64,000 nucleotides of DNA, taken from positions 124,001 to 188,000 of the forward strand of contig NC_015064.1 of the NCBI RefSeq assembly GCF_000178975.2, given 5' to 3'. The notes beneath the pieces were generated by a model. That model was given only the letters and a program-made list of their open reading frames with translations, made no database searches and had not been told where the DNA came from. The stretch's first letter is position 1. The number at the start of each line of letters is the position of its first letter. Source of the DNA: Granulicella tundricola MP5ACTX9 (GTDB lineage: Bacteria; Acidobacteriota; Terriglobia; Terriglobales; Acidobacteriaceae). Positions 51,791-60,561 of the stretch are shown here, one piece after another. The translations under genes were made by a program, and so were the position numbers.

Positions 51791-54687
51791 CTAGGCCTGC
51801 GTAAGGTCCCCTCGTTTCCACCCGACCCCCGGCAGTCGCGCAATCCTGCCGTTCTTCCAATCCTCTTCCAGCATCACGTCGATCCGTTCGGGCGGAGACG
51901 GGTGAGACATTAGGTAACCCTGCGCGCTGTCACACGCATTATCCCGAAGGCAGTTGAACTGCGCCTCCTCTTCGATCCCTTCCGCAACGACCGTCAGCCC
52001 AAGAGCATGGGCCATGTTCACGATCGATGCGAACAGCAGGGTCTTGCGCCGGTCCGTCCCCACGCCTTCAAGGAACGTTCGATCCAGCTTCAACTCGGAG
52101 ACGGCCAGCCGCTGCAGATAAGAAAGCGACGAATAGCCCGTGCCGAAGTCGTCGATCGCAACGCGAACGCCCAGCGCCTGCAGCGCAACCAGCTCAGCCT
52201 CCACTGCAAACTGCATCAGGATGCTCTCCGTCACTTCAACGTGCAGCGCATCGCCGGGAAGCTCGGCCATGGCCAGTGCGTTCGCAACTCCCTGCACAAA
52301 GTACTCTGAGGCCAGCTCTGAAACCGAGACGTTCACCGCAACGAAGAGCGATGGGTGATGCCGTCTCCAGGAGATAAGGTGACGCAGAGACTCCGCGAGC
52401 ACCCACGAGCCCAACTCCCGAATCGTCCCTGCCCGTTCAGCCATCGGAATAAACTACACCGGAGAGATCTTCCCATGCACCGGATGGGTCCAGCGCAGCA
52501 GCGCTTCAAAGCCCACGAGCGCGCTGTCTTCCAGCGCGATCTGCGGCTGATAGTGAACCTTCATCTCCCCGCGCGCGATAGCCTGAAACAAATCCTGCTC
52601 CAGCAGCATCTGCCGTTTCAGTTCTTCGGGCGGCGGCGTTTCGAACACAACAAACCGGTTCCCGCCACGTCGCTTCGCCTCATACATCGCCGTGTCCGCC
52701 GCGTTCAGCAGATCGGCCACTGCTCCAATCTCCATCCCGTACGCCGTCGCGACTCCGACGCTCGGCGTACATCGAAACCCGCGCTCCTCCAGCGAGAACG
52801 AATCCTGAAACGACGACACAATCGCCTGTGCAATGACCGAGGCCTGCTCCGCCGTCGATCGTTCGCACAGCACCACGAACTCATCGCCTCCCAGCCGCGC
52901 AACCAGATGCCCACCCCCCACCGCAGAGCTGATCCTGACGCCAACCTGGATGATCAACTCATCCCCCACCAGGTGGCCAAACACGTCATTCACGCTCTTG
53001 AATCGGTCCACGTCACAAAGAGCAGGGAAGCGTGCTCTAGAACCCCGTCTTCCTGGAGCCGGCTCAGGCGATCGAGAAGAACGCGGCGGTTCGGGAGCAG
53101 AGTCAGTACATCCACAAGGCTGAGCTTCGCCTTCGCCGCATCGCCCTGCCTGCTGACGGTCGCCTTCAGGAGCCGTTGAACGTCCAGCGCCATCGCTCTT
53201 TCGCGGGGGCTCCATGCCTTGGCATGTCCGGAGACCGATTCGCGCCACGCGGCAAAGGACTCTCGCGGACCCACCAGGCCTGTCACCACGTCGCGGACCT
53301 TCGCCTCGTTTGGATTTCCTCCCCATTCCACCGTCTGCGTAATCTCCGGGCGGTACCAAAGCACGTAGCTCTTGTAGGACCCATCGAGTGGAATCGCGAG
53401 GATGCCGCTCGCAACATCTTTGTAGATCTTCAGCGCGGGCATGATGCCGGCCAGATATTCGCTCAGAAAAATCGGCTCGTCGCCATGCTCCTTCAGCAGC
53501 GCCAGCAACGCATGCCTCTCATGCGGTGGCAGCACCGTGCCACAGCTCCGCAGTTGCCCATCGATGCAGATGGTCGCTCCGGACGCTCCCACTGATCCCA
53601 GGAAGAGATCGGCATGCTCGACCAGCATCTCGGAGATAACGCACGGCCCTGCCAGCACAGACTCCAGCTCCTTCAGCCTGCTGCCATTGAACAGTTGCTC
53701 AACGTAGTCCTCGTTGTTCTGGGTCACGCCCGTCAGCATGGAGATCACCTGGCCCAGAAGGTCGCAAAGAGATCGAACCTCCGGTGGGACCAGCAGCGGC
53801 GTCCGATGCTGACAGATGATCAGCCCCCACAGCTTCTGCTCATGCACCAGGGAGATTGAAAAACTCGCCCCCACCTTCATGTTTCGGAGATATTGCAGAT
53901 GCATCGGAGACACGCTGCGCAAGCTGCTGTACGTCATATCCAGCGCGCAAGGCACAGAGGCATGTTTCAGGCTCACCAGCGGAACAGGAACGTAGTCCAC
54001 ATCCGCAATCAGTCTCGTGCGCTGCAGAAGGTATAACGCCCGCGCCTGCTGCGGTATGTCGCTGGCGGGAAAGTGCAGGTTGATATTGGGAGAGAGCTCG
54101 GCGATCTTATCCTCCGCAATCACCTCCCCATGGTGATCGGGATGAAACTTGTAGATCATGACGTGATCGTGTCCCGTCAGCGCACGCATCTCCTTGGCGG
54201 CCGCATCGCACAGGTCCTGTTGCGATCCGGTCTTCTGCAAGGCCTCCACAATCGATTCCAGGCGCTTCGAGAGCAGGTCCCAGCGATGACCCGGCAGCGA
54301 CGGTTCCAGCTCAATACAAATCAGGTCGGCGTCGATCGTATGGGCAACGACATGGTTTTCCAGTCCTCCCGGGCGAAGCTTCCCAATGGAAAGACGGCTG
54401 GCGGAGCGATGACCGGGTTCGGAAAGCGCCCGAGTCACTTCATCGGACTGCTCCTGGCCAAACAACGCGGGAAGGGTCATCTGAAGGACTTCGCGTGGCT
54501 CACGACCCAGAATCCAATCGCAGTTTGCGCTGACGTGGACGATCCTCAGGTCGGAACGGCGGCACGCAAGCAGCACCCCAAACGGCTGGACTAGACCGGG
54601 CGTATGAATGACTTCCTGCTCAAAGGCACTTTCATCGACAGGAATCCAGCTATTTCGCAATCGAAAGCTCTTGGCACTCTCTTCCAC
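51791..54687 (-). pseudogene. Bacteriophytochrome-GGDEF-EAL sensor, one frameshift and one amber codon
   Basis: From GTG 54687 the order is PAS (about 20-125), GAF (about 140-315; FPASDIPQQARALYLLQRTR, LRSVSPMHLQYLRNMKVG), PHY (about 330-500), GGDEF (motif ARLGGDEFVVL intact) and EAL (motif VGFEALLRWTHP intact). The gene would make or break c-di-GMP in response to red light. One base is missing near 53013, where LLFV must be joined to DVDRFKSVND. A TAG at 52454-52456 replaces the Glu codon in the block ISPVEFIP. Both chromophore Cys positions are absent: Phe at the N-terminal site and Met before the GAF His. The protein as read cannot be made full length. Confidence 0.85.
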
Positions 54688-55017
54688 GAAAGACCTCAGG
54701 GAGTGGTTTGAATAGCCGTCTTGTTCAGTCGCAGAATCAGTTCCCGATGTTCACCCTTGTTTCAGATGTTGACCCTTGTTTCAGATGTTGACCCTTGTTT
54801 CAATTGATCCAGTTGCAAGATGCCCGGAATGCAAACCCGAGATCATTTGGGTCATTGGAGGATCGCACATTTGCTTCGCGAAAGATGGTCACTATTGCTC
54901 ACATTTAGCCGTAAGCCCCACCGATCAGGTGTTCCCGCGCCTCATCTGCCGCTTTCGTGCAATGCAGCGCAAAACGTGGTGACGTTGTGGTGATTTGTGG
55001 TAGTGAAGTGTCGTGGA
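54688..55017. other. Intergenic stretch with a tandem repeat
   Basis: Apart from the three 19-base repeats at 54746-54802 no gene or strong hairpin is visible. The right part (54980-55015) is rich in GTGGT. Confidence 0.4.
54746..54802. repeat. Three tandem 19-bp repeats upstream of the phytochrome gene
   Basis: The unit GATGTTGACCCTTGTTTCA occurs three times without gap (54746-54764, 54765-54783, 54784-54802); the first copy has C for G at one position. It starts 58 bases upstream of the phytochrome start codon. It could be an iterated regulator site or a slippage product. Confidence 0.85.
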
Positions 55018-56082
55018 TCAGCTTCGCGAGCTTAACCCGCTAAGACCCTCATAAGAATGGATTTGCGCGAGGGTAAAGGCCTGCATCTCCTCCCCGGCAG
55101 CATGCGCCCGGTACCAGGAAATGAGCCAGTCGAGAGCGGTCGGAAGGCCCAGCCGAGGCTTCCAATTCAACTCCTCATGAGCCTTGGAAGCGTCCAGTTT
55201 CAGGTACCCCGCCTCATGCACGGAGGGCGCTCCATCGAGCCTCCAGGAGGCTCCTGCACCCCAGCTCGCGGTCATGTGATCGGCGATCCAGGACACAGGC
55301 CGAGCGTCCGTTTCAGAAGGTCCGAAGTTGTAGGCAAAGGACTTAGGCTCGCCTGCTAGCAGTTGTTCCACGAGCAGAAGATAGCCGTGGAGCGGGTCCA
55401 GCACATGCTGCCAGGGGCGGATGGCATGGGGGTGCCGGATGGGTACAGGCAGCCCGGAGAGGAAGCCCCGCACCAGGTCGGGCAGTAGCCGGTCCGACGA
55501 CCAGTCCCCCCCACCGATCACATTCCCCGCCCGCGCAGTAACAACCGGCACCCCATACGACTGCCGATACGCAGCAGTAACGATCTCCGCACAAGCCTTG
55601 GAGCTGGAGTATGGGTCGTAGCCGCCGAGGGGGTCGGACTCGCGGTAGGGGGTTAGGGTCTCGCGGTTCTCGTAGACCTTGTCGGTGGTGACGGAGACTA
55701 TGGCGCGGACGGAGGGGGTGCGGCGGACGGCGTCGAGCACGCGTGCGGTGCCGAGGACGTTGGTCTCGTAGGTGCCGATGGGGTCGGCGTAGGAGGCGCG
55801 GACGAGGGGCTGTGCGGCCAGGTGGAAGACGACCTCTGGGGCGAAGTCTCGGAGGGCTGGTTCCAGCGTGGCCGGGTTGCGGATGTCTCCGCGGATGTCC
55901 TCGATGCGCTCGCCGAGGCGGAGGGTGTCGAAGAGGTTGGGCGAGCCTTCAGGATCCAGGGCGTAGCCTCGGACGTTGGCTCCCAGGGCGGAGAGCCAGA
56001 GGGCGAGCCAGCCGCCCTTGAAGCCGGTGTGGCCGGTTAGGAAGACCCGGCGGCCCCTCCAGGTGCTTACCAGGTCTTCCAT
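55018..56082 (-). CDS. rfbG: CDP-glucose 4,6-dehydratase
   Basis: A 354-residue extended SDR that converts CDP-glucose to CDP-4-keto-6-deoxyglucose. The NAD site is VFLTGHTGFKGGWLALWL, characteristic of RfbG. Catalytic elements are SVTTDKVYEN (Thr, Asp, Lys) and YDPYSSSKACAEIV (Tyr-x3-Lys). ATG 56082 lies inside the last codons of rfbF, a 16-base overlap in another frame, so the two are translated together. The product feeds rfbH, which is divergent at 57344. Confidence 0.93.
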   Translation of the reverse strand: MEDLVSTWRGRRVFLTGHTGFKGGWLALWLSALGANVRGYALDPEGSPNLFDTLRLGERIEDIRGDIRNPATLEPALRDFAPEVVFHLAAQPLVRASYADPIGTYETNVLGTARVLDAVRRTPSVRAIVSVTTDKVYENRETLTPYRESDPLGGYDPYSSSKACAEIVTAAYRQSYGVPVVTARAGNVIGGGDWSSDRLLPDLVRGFLSGLPVPIRHPHAIRPWQHVLDPLHGYLLLVEQLLAGEPKSFAYNFGPSETDARPVSWIADHMTASWGAGASWRLDGAPSVHEAGYLKLDASKAHEELNWKPRLGLPTALDWLISWYRAHAAGEEMQAFTLAQIHSYEGLSGLSSRS

Positions 56083-56837
56083 GGGGCCTTCCCGGTGGAC
56101 CAGAGGTCTTCGAGCTGCTGCTTGTCTCGGAGGGTGTCCATGGCCTGCCAAAAGCCGTGGTGGAAGAAGGCATGGACCTCACCCTGGGCTACGAGGGACT
56201 CGATGGGCTCGCGCTCGAACATCTGGGCGTCGTGGTGGACAGCCTGAAGGGCGTCGGGTTCGAGGACGAAGAAGCCTCCGTTGATCCAGCCGCCTTCGTC
56301 GGTGGGCTTCTCCTGGAAGGAGTAGATCTGGGTGTCTTTGAGGCCGAGGGCACCGAAGCGGGCCTTTGGCTGGACGCTGGTGAGGGTCACTGTTTTTCCG
56401 TGTTGCTTGTGGAAGGCGATGGAGGCGGTGATGTCGACGTCGGCTACCCCGTCGCCGTAGGTCATGCAGAAGGTCTCGCCGGGGGTGAGATAGGGGGCTA
56501 CTCGGCGGAGGCGTCCGCCGGTGCCGCTGGAGTCTCCGGTGTCGACGAGGGTGACTCGCCAGGGTTCGGCGACGGAGTTGTGGACCTTCATGCTGTTGTC
56601 CCGCATGTCGAAGGTGACGTCCGAGGTGTGGAGGAAGTAGTTGGCGAAGTACTCCTTGATCATGTAGCCCTTGTAGCCGCAGCAGATGATGAAGTCGTCG
56701 ATTCCGTGCTGGCTATAGAGCTTGAGGATGTGCCAGAGGATGGGGCGTCCGCCGATTTCGACCATCGGCTTGGGGCGTACGCCGGTCTCTTCCGCGATGC
56801 GGGTGCCTAGACCACCGGCGAGGATGACAGCTTTCAT
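56067..56837 (-). CDS. rfbF: Glucose-1-phosphate cytidylyltransferase
   Basis: A 256-residue nucleotidyltransferase making CDP-glucose from CTP and glucose-1-phosphate. The nucleotide loop is ILAGGLGTRIAEETGVRPKP, and YGDGVADVDI supplies the metal Asp. The RfbF-specific segment DFIICCGYKGYMIKEYF is intact. Length and C-terminus are normal. It is the first gene of the rfbF-rfbG pair, with about 500 bases to the divergent rfbH, an O-antigen dideoxyhexose route. Confidence 0.94.
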   Translation of the reverse strand: MKAVILAGGLGTRIAEETGVRPKPMVEIGGRPILWHILKLYSQHGIDDFIICCGYKGYMIKEYFANYFLHTSDVTFDMRDNSMKVHNSVAEPWRVTLVDTGDSSGTGGRLRRVAPYLTPGETFCMTYGDGVADVDITASIAFHKQHGKTVTLTSVQPKARFGALGLKDTQIYSFQEKPTDEGGWINGGFFVLEPDALQAVHHDAQMFEREPIESLVAQGEVHAFFHHGFWQAMDTLRDKQQLEDLWSTGKAPWKTW

Positions 56838-57343
56838 GAGTGACAGAATAACGTGTGCGGGTATGAGGTACCCCCCTCCCCCCTCATTTGGTCCAAAGTC
56901 TTCATTTCAGGTGGGTTAGAGGTCGACATCTGCTTGGTTATTAACTGATTGGTCACGACGGTGGTTCGTCCTGATGTTTTGCTTATGCTTTTATTTTACC
57001 AAGGTCGGTAGGGTGAATACGCCATTTATTTTTGAAGGGTATGTGTTTGATTCGATGGTGGTTGTGGGGTTTTTTGAGGCGCGGGGGGCTTGACACGAGG
57101 ATTTGCTGGTGTTTTTGGCGAAAATAGTTGTAAGTGGTTGATGTGCAGTGGGTTGCAGACTGTCGGAATGCTTTTACCGGATTGCTATATAGAGCGGGCG
57201 GGTCCGAAGTTCGTGCAGCTAGAACTACAACTACGGAGGTTCTGCGCTCCGCGCAGAATGACGATTGTGGCGGGGGGACGGTGATGCCGGGAGGGGAAGG
57301 GTTATGGCGGGAGGATGGCTGTGGGGCGGTATGCTTTTTAGTT
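56838..57343. other. Intergenic stretch between rfbF and rfbH
   Basis: It should hold two divergent promoters, which I could not place. The stretch 56980-57130 is T/G-rich, and a hairpin repeat lies at 57240-57258. Confidence 0.4.
57240..57258. repeat. Short intergenic hairpin repeat
   Basis: TTCTGCGC pairs with GCGCAGAA around TCC. The surrounding text (ACTACGGAGGTTCTGCGCTC) looks like the dispersed repeats of acidobacterial intergenic regions; 60480-60545 (GACTTCGCTCAGGATGACGC) is a related type. Confidence 0.5.
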
Positions 57344-58669
57344 ATGAGTGAGCGGGCGGATGCGTTGCGGCGGCAGATTCTGGAGTTGACGGCGGAGTAC
57401 CACGCCGAGGCTTTTCCGAAGCGGGAGTTTGTTGCTGGGGCTTCGGCGGTGCAGGTCTCGGGGAAGGTGATTGGGGCGGATGACATGGGGGCCGTGGTGG
57501 AGGCGGCGCTCGATGGGTGGTTCACGACTGGGCGGTGGGCGAAGGAGTTTGAGAGGAAGCTGGCACGGTTCTTTGGGGTGCGGTCGGCTAGTCTGGTGAA
57601 CTCGGGGTCCAGTGCGAACCTGGTGGCGCTGAGCGCTTTGACCTCTCCGAAGCTGGGTGATCGGCAGTTGCGGCCGGGGGATGAGGTGATTACGGTCGCG
57701 GCGGGGTTTCCTACGACGGTCAATCCGATCATTCAGAACCGGCTGGTGCCGGTGTTTGTGGATGTGACACTGCCTACGTTCGAGATCGACTGTTCGCTGC
57801 TGGAGGAGGCGTATAGCCCGAAGGTGAAGGCGGTGATGATCGCGCATACGCTGGGGAATGTGTTCAACCTGGATGCGATTACGGCGTTCTGCAAGGAACA
57901 TAATCTGTGGCTGATTGAAGACTGCTGCGATGCGCTGGGGTCGACTTACAAGGGCAGGAAGGTGGGGACGTTTGGGGATATTGCGACGGTAAGCTTTTAT
58001 CCGGCGCACCACATCACGATGGGCGAGGGTGGGGCGGTGCTGACGGATAAGCCGGCGCTGCAGGTGCTGATCGACAGCTTCCGAGACTGGGGGCGGGATT
58101 GCTGGTGTGAGCCGGGGGTAGATAACACCTGCGGCAAGCGGTTCGAGTGGGAGTTGGGGACGCTGCCCTGCGGGTATGACCATAAGTACACGTACAGCCA
58201 CATTGGGTACAACCTGAAGGCGACTGATATGCAGGCGGCGCTGGGGGTCTCGCAGATTGCGAAGCTGCCGGGGTTTATCGAGCGGCGGAAGGAGAACTTC
58301 GCTTATCTTTGGAAGGCCCTGGAGTCGCTGCAGGATGTGCTGGTGCTGCCGGTGGCGGGGGACGGGGCCGATCCGAGCTGGTTCGGGTTTCCGATTGCGG
58401 TGAAGCCGGGTGCGCCGTTTACCCGGGATCAGCTTACGCGGCACTTCGAGGCGAAGAAGATTGGGACTCGGCTGATGTTTGCGGGGAATCTGCTGCGGCA
58501 GCCGGCTTACCAGGGGATCGAGTGCAGGGTGGTGGGGGATATGAAGAACACGGATTATGTGATGGATCGGGTGTTCTGGCTGGGGGTTTTTCCGGGGCTG
58601 ACGCGGGAGATGCTGGATTATGTGGCGGGGGTGGCGGGGGAGTTTTGTTCGGGGTTGCGAGTGGTCTAG
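57344..58669 (+). CDS. rfbH: CDP-4-keto-6-deoxyglucose 3-dehydrase (E1), PMP/[2Fe-2S] type
   Basis: A 441-residue member of the DegT/AHBA aminotransferase fold. The usual PLP-binding Lys is His in [14 protein letters not shown], as in E1 dehydrases, which use PMP. The iron-sulfur Cys set is present: EDCCDALGS and [12 protein letters not shown] (Cys-x-Cys-x7-Cys). It removes the C3 hydroxyl of CDP-4-keto-6-deoxyglucose together with a reductase (E3), which is not in the window. ATG 57344 starts the homology. It is divergent from rfbF/rfbG and its codons are unusually G-rich. The pathway leads to 3,6-dideoxyhexoses of O-antigens. Confidence 0.93.
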   Translation: MSERADALRRQILELTAEYHAEAFPKREFVAGASAVQVSGKVIGADDMGAVVEAALDGWFTTGRWAKEFERKLARFFGVRSASLVNSGSSANLVALSALTSPKLGDRQLRPGDEVITVAAGFPTTVNPIIQNRLVPVFVDVTLPTFEIDCSLLEEAYSPKVKAVMIAHTLGNVFNLDAITAFCKEHNLWLIEDCCDALGSTYKGRKVGTFGDIATVSFYPAHHITMGEGGAVLTDKPALQVLIDSFRDWGRDCWCEPGVDNTCGKRFEWELGTLPCGYDHKYTYSHIGYNLKATDMQAALGVSQIAKLPGFIERRKENFAYLWKALESLQDVLVLPVAGDGADPSWFGFPIAVKPGAPFTRDQLTRHFEAKKIGTRLMFAGNLLRQPAYQGIECRVVGDMKNTDYVMDRVFWLGVFPGLTREMLDYVAGVAGEFCSGLRVV

Positions 58670-58726
58670 GGCAGGTGGGAGAGGCAGCGCACACGCAGAC
58701 ACTATCGCTTGCGTGTGCGCCTTACG

Positions 58727-59287
58727 CTATGCCGCGCGCAACGGTGCGGGTGGAATGACGACTTCCACGAGACCGGTCGCCACGTCATAGACGAGGCCGG
58801 AGATCATCCACGAAGCAGGCAGAGCCGTAATCGCACGGAGCGATGCAACATCCATAGCAACCGCGTTATGAGGATCAAGAACCGTCTTCGAAGCGACTTC
58901 ACTTTCCTGAATCTGGAAGAAGTGCGCCAGAAGTGCGGGGTCGCCGGCGAGCCGGGTGATGCCGCAGTCCGTGTGCTGGAGGATGACGATATGAAACTCG
59001 CCTCCGCCGGCGGGAGCCGCTCCGGCGACCTGACCGATGCGTCCAAGGAGACCAATCTGCTCCACCAGGCCTGGAGTGATGCGGCCGCCGATGTTGCGCA
59101 GTACGATCGCCTCGCCCGATTCAACCCCAAGAACATGAGCGGGGTCCACACGCATATCGGCGCAGGTAATGACGAGTGCCTTGACGTTTGGCATCGCCTC
59201 CGGCAGTGAAGGCATCAGGGTGCCTGCGGACTTCTCGTGTGCAGCAAAATCTTTGTTGCGTGTCAGCATCGTGTCGATAGCGCTCAT
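58727..59287 (-). CDS. Beta-class carbonic anhydrase
   Basis: A 186-residue zinc enzyme interconverting CO2 and bicarbonate. VITCADMRVDP gives the Cys-x-Asp-x-Arg zinc/dyad motif, and ILQHTDCGI gives His-x2-Cys. Between them AIVLRNIGGRITPG is the usual strand. The shape resembles the shorter subgroup of mycobacterial Rv1284 type. ATG 59287 has CAGGAG nine bases upstream. It is divergent from a GlxA-type regulator with 144 bases between starts, so the regulator may control it. Confidence 0.9.
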   Translation of the reverse strand: MSAIDTMLTRNKDFAAHEKSAGTLMPSLPEAMPNVKALVITCADMRVDPAHVLGVESGEAIVLRNIGGRITPGLVEQIGLLGRIGQVAGAAPAGGGEFHIVILQHTDCGITRLAGDPALLAHFFQIQESEVASKTVLDPHNAVAMDVASLRAITALPASWMISGLVYDVATGLVEVVIPPAPLRAA

Positions 59288-59431
59288 GTCAGTTCTCCTG
59301 GAAATATGTTGCGGAATATATTGTGATGCTCTGTCTGCGAGGCTGAATATCTCTAACCCCGATCTCAAAGTTAGCCCTCGGGGCGCTAGAATGGTATTGT
59401 CGCTAACGTCAATTTTGAGGTCATTTACGCC

Positions 59432-60397
59432 ATGCAAATTATCGTTCTGGCTCTCGAAGGAGTCTTCGACACAGGGCTCTCCGTCATCCTTGATGCATTC
59501 GCGACGGCAACTTCCCTCTCCGCGCAGCTCTTTGGGGGAACGCCACGTTTCGATGTGACGACGGCTGGTGTTCGCCGCAAAGTGCGAACGGCGCAGGGTC
59601 TGACCGTACCGATTCAGGCGATTAAGCCTGCTTCCAAGCCGGACTGGGTGATTGTCCCTGCCGTCATCGCCGGCAGCCCGGCAGAGTTATTCGCGAAGCT
59701 GGAGCGGCCGGACGTGCGGGAGGCGCAATCTCATCTGCTGAAATGGAGTGCCAAAGGGAGTCGGATCGGTGCAGCTTGTATGGGTACGTTCGTGCTTGCG
59801 GAGACCGGCCTTCTTGATCGGCAGGAGGCCACTACGACGTGGTCGCTTGCGCCCTTTTTTCGGCAACGCTTCCCGCATGTTCAGCTCGATGACTCTCGCA
59901 TGGTGGTCCCCTGCGACATCGGAGTCACCGCTGGTTCGGCCATGGGACACCTCGATCTTGCGCTCTGGATCATCCGACAGGCGAGCCCAGAGCTCGCACA
60001 CACCGTCTCTCGTTACCTGACGGCCGACCTGCGCTCTTCGCAGGCCCCCTTTATCATCCCGAATCACCTGGCTCAGGCCGATCCGATGATCCGGAGTTTT
60101 GAACGCTGGGCCCGGCAAAATCTAAAGGACGGCTTCTCCCTGCAGAATGCCTCAAAGGCACTGGCTACCAGTGCCCGCACCCTGCAACGGCGTTGTGATG
60201 CCATCCTTGGGAAGTCTCCCCTGGCGTATTTCCAGGATCTGCGTGTGGAGCATGCTCAATCTCTTCTTCATGGCGAGGGACACGACGTGGAGGCCATCGC
60301 GGCAGAGGTGGGCTACGCCGATGGCGCCACGTTGCGAACGCTGTTGCGGAACCGACTGGGACGTGGCGTCAGGGAGATTCGCGCTGGTTTTGAATAA
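59432..60397 (+). CDS. GlxA-type regulator: DJ-1/PfpI domain plus AraC helix-turn-helix
   Basis: A 321-residue transcription factor. Residues about 1-185 form a DJ-1/PfpI-like domain (GVFDTGLSVILDAFATATSL, IGAACMGTFVLAETGLLDR with the Cys at the elbow position). Residues about 215-315 form the AraC DNA-binding part (FSLQNASKALATSARTLQRR, HDVEAIAAEVGYADGATLRT). Such GlxA proteins respond to small amino compounds in several bacteria, but the ligand here is unknown. The divergent carbonic anhydrase gene is the obvious target. Confidence 0.9.
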   Translation: MQIIVLALEGVFDTGLSVILDAFATATSLSAQLFGGTPRFDVTTAGVRRKVRTAQGLTVPIQAIKPASKPDWVIVPAVIAGSPAELFAKLERPDVREAQSHLLKWSAKGSRIGAACMGTFVLAETGLLDRQEATTTWSLAPFFRQRFPHVQLDDSRMVVPCDIGVTAGSAMGHLDLALWIIRQASPELAHTVSRYLTADLRSSQAPFIIPNHLAQADPMIRSFERWARQNLKDGFSLQNASKALATSARTLQRRCDAILGKSPLAYFQDLRVEHAQSLLHGEGHDVEAIAAEVGYADGATLRTLLRNRLGRGVREIRAGFE

Positions 60398-60561
60398 GCC
60401 AGGTTGGACGACGAGTGATTGTCCCGGTCAAGCGAACCTGTGGTTGGAACTTCCTGAGGATCGCGCAGTGGCCTGGTCTATCGGGGTCTTCGATTCGTCA
60501 GTCGCAGGTGCGCGACCGACTTCGCTCAGGATGACGCGATTTTTCCTTGCAGGGGAAGGGT

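Noticed and set aside
57338..58702. 454-codon open frame on the minus strand opposite rfbH
   Set aside because: It is rich in Arg, His and Pro as expected for the antisense of a G-rich gene; rfbH has clear catalytic motifs.
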